NCBI GenBank assembly: GCA_002686265.1
Contig: NZBA01000050.1
Location: 248,001 to 312,000 of the forward strand
Source of the DNA: Planctomycetota bacterium
GTDB taxonomy: Bacteria > Planctomycetota > UBA1135 > GCA-002686595
Direction: 5' to 3'
DNA: 64,000 nt
The position numbers and the translations under genes are program-made. The notes beneath the pieces were generated by a model that worked only from the letters and a program-made list of their open reading frames with translations, searched no databases and was not told where the DNA came from. This document shows, piece by piece, positions 59,413 to 64,000 of this stretch (position 1 is its first letter; each line of letters starts with the position of its first letter).

Positions 59413-62400
59413 AGTGGACCCTGCGCCTGCTGATCGCCACCGCCCTGGGCCTGGCCCTCGCCCTGAGCGGCATCCTCGGCGGCGGCGACGCCGCCTCCGG
59501 CAGGGAGCTGCTGGCCGAGGTGCGCTCGGACCTGGAGGACCCCGATCACGACCCGGACGAAGCCCTGCGCCACTTGGGCACGGCTCTGCGCCTGGCCGAG
59601 AGCCATGGCCCGCGCGTCCTGGCCGCCGAGGTGCTGCAGACGCGCGCCGAGCTGCTGATGGAGATCGGCGCCACCGAGGCCGCCCGCGCGGACATCGAGA
59701 CGGTCCTCGAGCGCTACCTGCCCGAAGACCGTGACCTGCGCCTGATGCTCGTGGAGACGGACCTCGCCTCGGGCGACCTCGAGCGGGGCTTGGCCACGAC
59801 CGCCGCCCTCCTGGCCGACGCCCCCGACTTCGGTCCCGCCCTGGTCGCCTCCGGGCGCCTGCGCGAGGGACTCGCCGACCGGCGCCTGGCGGAGTGCCAC
59901 GAGATCCTGAAGGTGGTCCTGGTCGCCGACGACGCCCTGGAGGCCCACCGGCTCCTGACCCTGCTGGTCGGACGGCGTGCGGACGACCCGGGACGCGCGA
60001 CCAACGCACTGCAACTCCAGGCCCTCTTCCCGCCCGGCGAGGAAGAGCGTCTGGCGCGCATCCTGGCCTTGGCGGACGAGGCCAGCGGAGCCGTCGGCTC
60101 GGCCCTCGACGAGTACCTGAGTAGCCTGAGCCATGGGTACTTGGCTCCCCAGGCGATCCTCGGGATCTTACGCGCCCTGACCGACGCGGGACGCGGGGAG
60201 CTGGCCGCCGACCTCGGCATGCTGGCCCGCGCCTGGCCCGCCATCGACGAGAACGTCGACGTCACCAGGGCGCTCCTGAGCATCCTGCTCGCCCGCACGG
60301 ACCACGAGCGCGCGGGTGACGTCGCCAAGACCTGGGTGCGGCGACGGGGCCACTTGGAGCCGGAATTCCTGCACCAACTGGCAGAGGCGCTCTACTTCGC
60401 GGAGACCTGGAATGCCCTCCTGTTGTGCGCCAGCTGGTTGGGGGACGCGGGGACTCACAGCCAGCAATCCGCCAAGCTGGTCTACCGCGGCTTCTCGCTG
60501 GTCGCCCTCGGGCGCGCGGAGGAAGGCGCGGCCCTCCTGCGCCGATTCGCCTCCAGGCGCAGAGTGATCCCGATCCCCGGCATGCGCACCCGGGCCTGGC
60601 TCGGCGTGGCCGACGCCTCGCGGACTCTCGGGGATCCCTTCGGCGAGCGCGAAGCCCTGTACGAGGTGGCGCGCCTGTCCCCCGAGGAGTCCGGCGACGC
60701 CTGGTACCGCCTGGCCGGGATCCAGCTCTCCGATCGCCGCAGCGGCCTGGGCCTGCCCCTCGAGGCCATCGCGCAGGCCATGCGGCTCGACCCGCGACGC
60801 AACGACGAATTGCTCGACTCCTTCGTCGATGTCGGGGAGCAACTGCTCGACGCCGAGGGCCGCGACATGCGAGTCCTTTACGCCGACCTGCGCGAGGAGC
60901 TCTCCCTGCTCCCACGGCGCACGATGAACGCCTACGAGCTGCACCGCCTCGCCGAGCTGTACGCGGCCGATGGCGAGGACTTCGGCGTCCTGACCGCGAC
61001 ACGCCAGATGCTCACCCGCTACCCGGGCTTCCTGCCCGCCATCGACCTGCAGGCCGACGCCCTGATCCGCATGGGGCGCATGCGCGAAGCGGCCGAATTG
61101 TGCGTGCAGCGCCTGGAGATGAAGGGCCGAGATTCCATCGCCTCACGGCTGCTCGACCTGGTCCCCGCGGAGGCCTTCAGTGGAGAGCAGATCGTGCGCC
61201 TGATGGTGGCTGATCCCGCGCGGACCGGCCGCCTGGAAGCCGCCGCGCACCTGCGCGCCCGAGGGGATCGCCAGGGTGCGCTGGAGGTCCTGCAGCACGA
61301 GCGCGGCGCGAACCCCGCGCCGGAGATCCTGCGCGCGATCTGTGAGGTCTTGGCCGATCAGGGCGAGTACGGACCGGCCCTGGCCGCCTTCGAGCTCCTG
61401 CGTGCGGGCGCGGCTCCCGGCGCGCCCGCGAAGCCCGACCAGCTCGAGCTCGTCTGCGCCCTGCGCAGCCGCCGGGCGCCTCGGGTCCGAGCCCTCGTCG
61501 ACGCCCTCGTCGAAGCGCCGGACACCACCGACGAGGACCTCGAACTCGCCGCGGACACCCTTCTGCGCCTGGGCGCCCCCGAGGAGGCGAGCGGGCTCCT
61601 CGACCTGCTCGCAGGCAGGCGTGCCGTCGACGGAGCGCTCCTCTTGCGCGCCAGCTTGTGCGCCCTGGCCGCGGGCGACCTCGAGCGCGCGGAGATCGAG
61701 CTCGACCGCGCCGAGCCCTTCCTCTCTAACGCGGCGGCCGCCGTCGCGCGCGTTCAGCTCGCCAGCCGCCGGGAAGACTGGGCGACGGTCGCGGACTCCA
61801 CCCGCGGCCTGGGTGACGACGGCCCGGCGGGAGCGCCCCACGTCGCGGCCCTGACCGCCCTCCTGGGGGCCAATCCCGAACGCGCGCTCGAGCTGTGCGC
61901 CATGGACCCGAACCCGCCGGGCGCCTTGCAGACCTTGGTCGACGCCTTGGCCCGCCATGCCAGCGGCACCGCGCCCGCGCCGGCCGACGGGCTCGGTCCA
62001 GACGGCGCGCGAGTCATGGCCGAATTCCTGCTCGGCAAGGGCCCCTCCCGGCGCTCGCCGCTACACGCCGCCGCCCTGCTGCTGGCCCTCGAGACCCCTG
62101 GCTTCCAGGCCTTCGCCGCCCACGAGCTGCGCGGAATCACCCCGCCGATGCGCGAGAATCCCTGGCCGGCGACCCTCGAGGCCGAAGCCTGCCTGCGACT
62201 GGACGCCCGAGCCGAGGCCGAGAACCTCCTCCGGGGCGTGACCACCCGCCAGGGAGCCTTCGTGCCGGCCTGGGACCAACTCGAGCACGCCGTGCGCGAA
62301 CGCGTCCGCACCACCGACCACCCCCATCTGACCGAACTGCGCGAGCGCCGCCTGACCAGCCGCGCACGGGCAGAGCCCGACTCGCCCGAGAGCCTGGTGC

Positions 62401-63473
62401 TGCTGGCACGCAAGGACCGCGCCGAGGGACATCCCCTGCGCGCGCAAGCCGCTGCACTCGCGGCCATGCGGGCCCGACCCGGTTGGGTCGAGGCCCTGGC
62501 GGAAGCTGCCCGCGCCGCGTCCGCCGCCGGCGCTCACACCCAGGCCGTGACCGCTTGGCGTCGAGTGCTCCTCGAGCACCCACCCCACATCGCCCGTCCG
62601 TTCGTACCCGATCTCCTCGACGCCCTGGCTGGCGGAGCGGCGGGCCGGGAGCCGAGCCTGGACGCCGCCACGCGCAGTGCGGCCCTCGAGGAGGTCAGCG
62701 AGCACCTGGCGGACGATCCGCGTCTGGCCCTGGCCCGCGCCCGCCTGGTCCTGCTCGATAAGCCGGACAACCCGGCGCTGGGCATCGCCCGCGCCTTCGG
62801 TCACCTCGACGCGTTCCTCGCCGGCCATCCCGACACGACCCTCGAGAGCCTGCAGCCCGGCTCCTCTGAGGCCTGGGCGGAGTTCTACGTCGCGATCGAC
62901 CCGGAAGTCGCCGAGACCTTCCTGCGCTCTCAGCGCGAGCGCGAACCGGGAAACGTCGAGCTCTGGCTGCAGCTCGGCCGCGTGCAGCGCAGGTCCGGAG
63001 CGATCGACGAGGCGACCGAGACCCTCCTACGCGGCACGCGCATCTCCCCCGACCCGCGCCTGCGCCTGGAGCTGGCGCGCTCGGCGTCCTCGAAGGCCAT
63101 CCCCACGAATTCGCTGCAGTCCCTACTCGGGCCCCGGACCCACCCCACCGGCGGGCGCGTCGCCTTGGAGGCGCAGCTGATCTCCGCCCGCGCTCTGCTG
63201 CGCCAACCGGCGCGCAACGCGTGGCTGAACGCAGCGACCTCCCTCGCGGAGCTCTGGCAGCGACACGAGCGGGTCGAGTCCGCCGACCTCCGGCGCGAGC
63301 TCGGCGAGCTCTTCGCCACGGCACTCCTCGCCCGCGGGCAGGAAGGCGACGCAGAAGTGGCCGAGGTAGCGCTCGCCCTGGCCGTCGAAGGACTCGAGGA
63401 CCCCTATCGCCTGACCTACCTGCGCACCCTGGCGGGCCTGGCGCGCGTCGGGCACGGCAAAGCGCGCCCCTGA
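59409..63473 (+). CDS. Large exported TPR-repeat protein
   Basis: 1354 residues. The N-terminus (MKWTLRLLIATALGLALALS) is a signal peptide or signal anchor. The rest is nearly all helical and Ala/Leu/Arg-rich, with TPR-like hairpins throughout (for example AARADIETVLERYLPEDRDLRL and AEEGAALLRRFASRRRV), comparable to long periplasmic TPR scaffolds of exopolysaccharide (PEP-CTERM/Xrt) systems such as PrsT-like proteins. No enzymatic domain is seen. ATG 59409 overlaps the activator's TGA. Next to a deacetylase of the exosortase type on the other strand, a role in polysaccharide export is plausible. The resemblance to PrsT is by architecture only. Confidence 0.8.
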   Translation: MKWTLRLLIATALGLALALSGILGGGDAASGRELLAEVRSDLEDPDHDPDEALRHLGTALRLAESHGPRVLAAEVLQTRAELLMEIGATEAARADIETVLERYLPEDRDLRLMLVETDLASGDLERGLATTAALLADAPDFGPALVASGRLREGLADRRLAECHEILKVVLVADDALEAHRLLTLLVGRRADDPGRATNALQLQALFPPGEEERLARILALADEASGAVGSALDEYLSSLSHGYLAPQAILGILRALTDAGRGELAADLGMLARAWPAIDENVDVTRALLSILLARTDHERAGDVAKTWVRRRGHLEPEFLHQLAEALYFAETWNALLLCASWLGDAGTHSQQSAKLVYRGFSLVALGRAEEGAALLRRFASRRRVIPIPGMRTRAWLGVADASRTLGDPFGEREALYEVARLSPEESGDAWYRLAGIQLSDRRSGLGLPLEAIAQAMRLDPRRNDELLDSFVDVGEQLLDAEGRDMRVLYADLREELSLLPRRTMNAYELHRLAELYAADGEDFGVLTATRQMLTRYPGFLPAIDLQADALIRMGRMREAAELCVQRLEMKGRDSIASRLLDLVPAEAFSGEQIVRLMVADPARTGRLEAAAHLRARGDRQGALEVLQHERGANPAPEILRAICEVLADQGEYGPALAAFELLRAGAAPGAPAKPDQLELVCALRSRRAPRVRALVDALVEAPDTTDEDLELAADTLLRLGAPEEASGLLDLLAGRRAVDGALLLRASLCALAAGDLERAEIELDRAEPFLSNAAAAVARVQLASRREDWATVADSTRGLGDDGPAGAPHVAALTALLGANPERALELCAMDPNPPGALQTLVDALARHASGTAPAPADGLGPDGARVMAEFLLGKGPSRRSPLHAAALLLALETPGFQAFAAHELRGITPPMRENPWPATLEAEACLRLDARAEAENLLRGVTTRQGAFVPAWDQLEHAVRERVRTTDHPHLTELRERRLTSRARAEPDSPESLVLLARKDRAEGHPLRAQAAALAAMRARPGWVEALAEAARAASAAGAHTQAVTAWRRVLLEHPPHIARPFVPDLLDALAGGAAGREPSLDAATRSAALEEVSEHLADDPRLALARARLVLLDKPDNPALGIARAFGHLDAFLAGHPDTTLESLQPGSSEAWAEFYVAIDPEVAETFLRSQREREPGNVELWLQLGRVQRRSGAIDEATETLLRGTRISPDPRLRLELARSASSKAIPTNSLQSLLGPRTHPTGGRVALEAQLISARALLRQPARNAWLNAATSLAELWQRHERVESADLRRELGELFATALLARGQEGDAEVAEVALALAVEGLEDPYRLTYLRTLAGLARVGHGKARP

Positions 63474-63488
63474 GGGCGCGCGGCTGCT

Positions 63489-64000
63489 TCAGCCGACGAC
63501 ATCGGCGTTTTCGGCGAGCACGCGCTCGTAGGGGTCGAAGCGGAAACGCTCCAGCAGGCGCTCGAGGCGCGGCAGCGTGCGCTTCAGGTTGAGGGTGTGC
63601 CGGAAGCGCGCGAGCAGCGGCGCCGGACAGCGCGGCTGGTCGGAGTCGAACTCCCAGGGATGCAGGTAGAGCGCCGCCGGGCGCCCGCGACGCTCCAGGC
63701 CGGCGATGGCGGCCGCGCTGACGGCTACGGGCAGGAGCCGGAAGTAGCCGCCGCCCCCCACGGGCAGATTGCGCCCGGCGCAGGGCCAGGTCGCCACGGG
63801 AAACTCGCGGATCGAGCCGCCGGCGGCCTCGACGGTCGAGATGCCCGGCTCGAAGCCGGGCACGCCGTAGAGCGGGTGGCGCACCGGGTGCACGCTGGAG
63901 TCGTAGCGGTAGCCGCGCTCGACGAGCACATCGAAGGCCCACCACGTGTCTCGGGTCAAGGTGAAGGTCGAGGCTCGGAATCCGCGCGGCGCGGGTGCAC
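63489..64000 (-). CDS. Exosortase-type polysaccharide deacetylase, C-terminal part (runs off right edge)
   Basis: The last ~170 codons of a polysaccharide deacetylase of the XrtA/PEP-CTERM-associated type with a DUF3473 C-terminal domain. The visible order is GFRASTFTLTRDTWWAFDVL, YRYDSSVHPVRHPLYGVPG, REFPVATWPCAGRNLPVGGG, GYFRLLPVAV, then YLHPWEFDSDQPR and RFRHTLNLKRT. These match the conserved strands of that family, which removes acetyl groups from an exopolysaccharide during assembly. The N-terminal catalytic Asp/His part lies outside the window. The gene ends 15 bases from the convergent TPR gene. It predicts an exopolysaccharide/exosortase locus immediately to the right. Confidence 0.88.
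   Translation of the reverse strand, partial: APAPRGFRASTFTLTRDTWWAFDVLVERGYRYDSSVHPVRHPLYGVPGFEPGISTVEAAGGSIREFPVATWPCAGRNLPVGGGGYFRLLPVAVSAAAIAGLERRGRPAALYLHPWEFDSDQPRCPAPLLARFRHTLNLKRTLPRLERLLERFRFDPYERVLAENADVVG

Noticed and set aside
1-64000. rRNA, tRNA, CRISPR arrays, insertion sequences
   Set aside because: No tRNA-like cloverleaf, rRNA signature, regularly spaced repeats or transposase was recognised by eye; a tRNAscan or Infernal run would be decisive.

Overview
The window is a GC-rich, gene-dense stretch of chromosome from a Gram-negative bacterium. It encodes LPS-type enzymes (an LpxH-like phosphatase and GmhB), polyprenyl-phosphate sugar transferases, sigma-54 with two sigma-54 activators, many signal-peptide and lipoprotein genes with HEAT, TPR, PEGA or MORN-type repeats, an EF-P with a PGN loop tip and, at the right edge, an exosortase-type polysaccharide deacetylase. 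This mixture fits Planctomycetota best. That is my inference from gene content; a deep Myxococcota-like lineage is the main alternative. There are no rRNA or tRNA genes, CRISPR arrays or insertion sequences.

Layout. 0-7 kb: a partial exported protein, a dynamin-like GTPase, an Atg22/UMF1-type transporter, a polyprenol-phosphate mannosyltransferase-like GT2 followed by a broken GT-C membrane gene, and a methyltransferase. 7-19 kb: two tandem SPFH proteins, an AspA-like deacylase overlapping a GCS2-CBS fusion, an SGNH protein, a translationally coupled DUF2868/DUF3482 membrane GTPase pair, and a GH20 hexosaminidase. 19-24 kb: a Tat-exported molybdenum hydroxylase (Fe-S, Mo, FAD order) resembling PaoABC. 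24-33 kb: small exported proteins, a second GCS2 protein, a large exported orphan, HtpG, and a JAMM protease overlapping a MORN-type repeat protein. 33-40 kb: a DUF72-HEAT-ArsC operon and exported SGNH, DUF1573-like and lipoprotein genes. 40-47 kb: rpsA, plsC-like, cmk, lpxH-like, an NtrC-type regulator, a degenerate GGDEF protein and an FHA-like membrane protein, all on one strand with tiny gaps or overlaps. 47-55.5 kb: rpoN, efp and a lipid-linked sugar module (ArnT-like GT-C, PEGA lipoprotein, GmhB, and two coupled GT2s of which one has lost its DxD). 55.7-63.5 kb: a histidine-kinase-like protein with a degenerate ATPase domain, a frameshifted HEAT gene, a sigma-54 activator with a degenerate receiver, and a 1354-residue TPR protein coupled to it. 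63.5-64 kb: the polysaccharide deacetylase C-terminus.

Functionally, three themes recur: envelope polysaccharide and lipid-linked sugar synthesis, sigma-54 regulation (RpoN plus two activators and two candidate -24/-12 promoters), and GTPase or scaffold membrane remodelling (dynamin-like, DUF3482, SPFH). Genes are tightly packed: convergent neighbours share stop-codon bases (CTAG, TTAG, TGATCA) and operon genes overlap by ATGA, TTGA or TGATG. Several starts sit 6-7 bases after a -10-like hexamer, which suggests leaderless mRNAs. Starts were often moved inward from the longest open frame using signal peptides, SD sites or overlap with the upstream stop; this is stated per entry.
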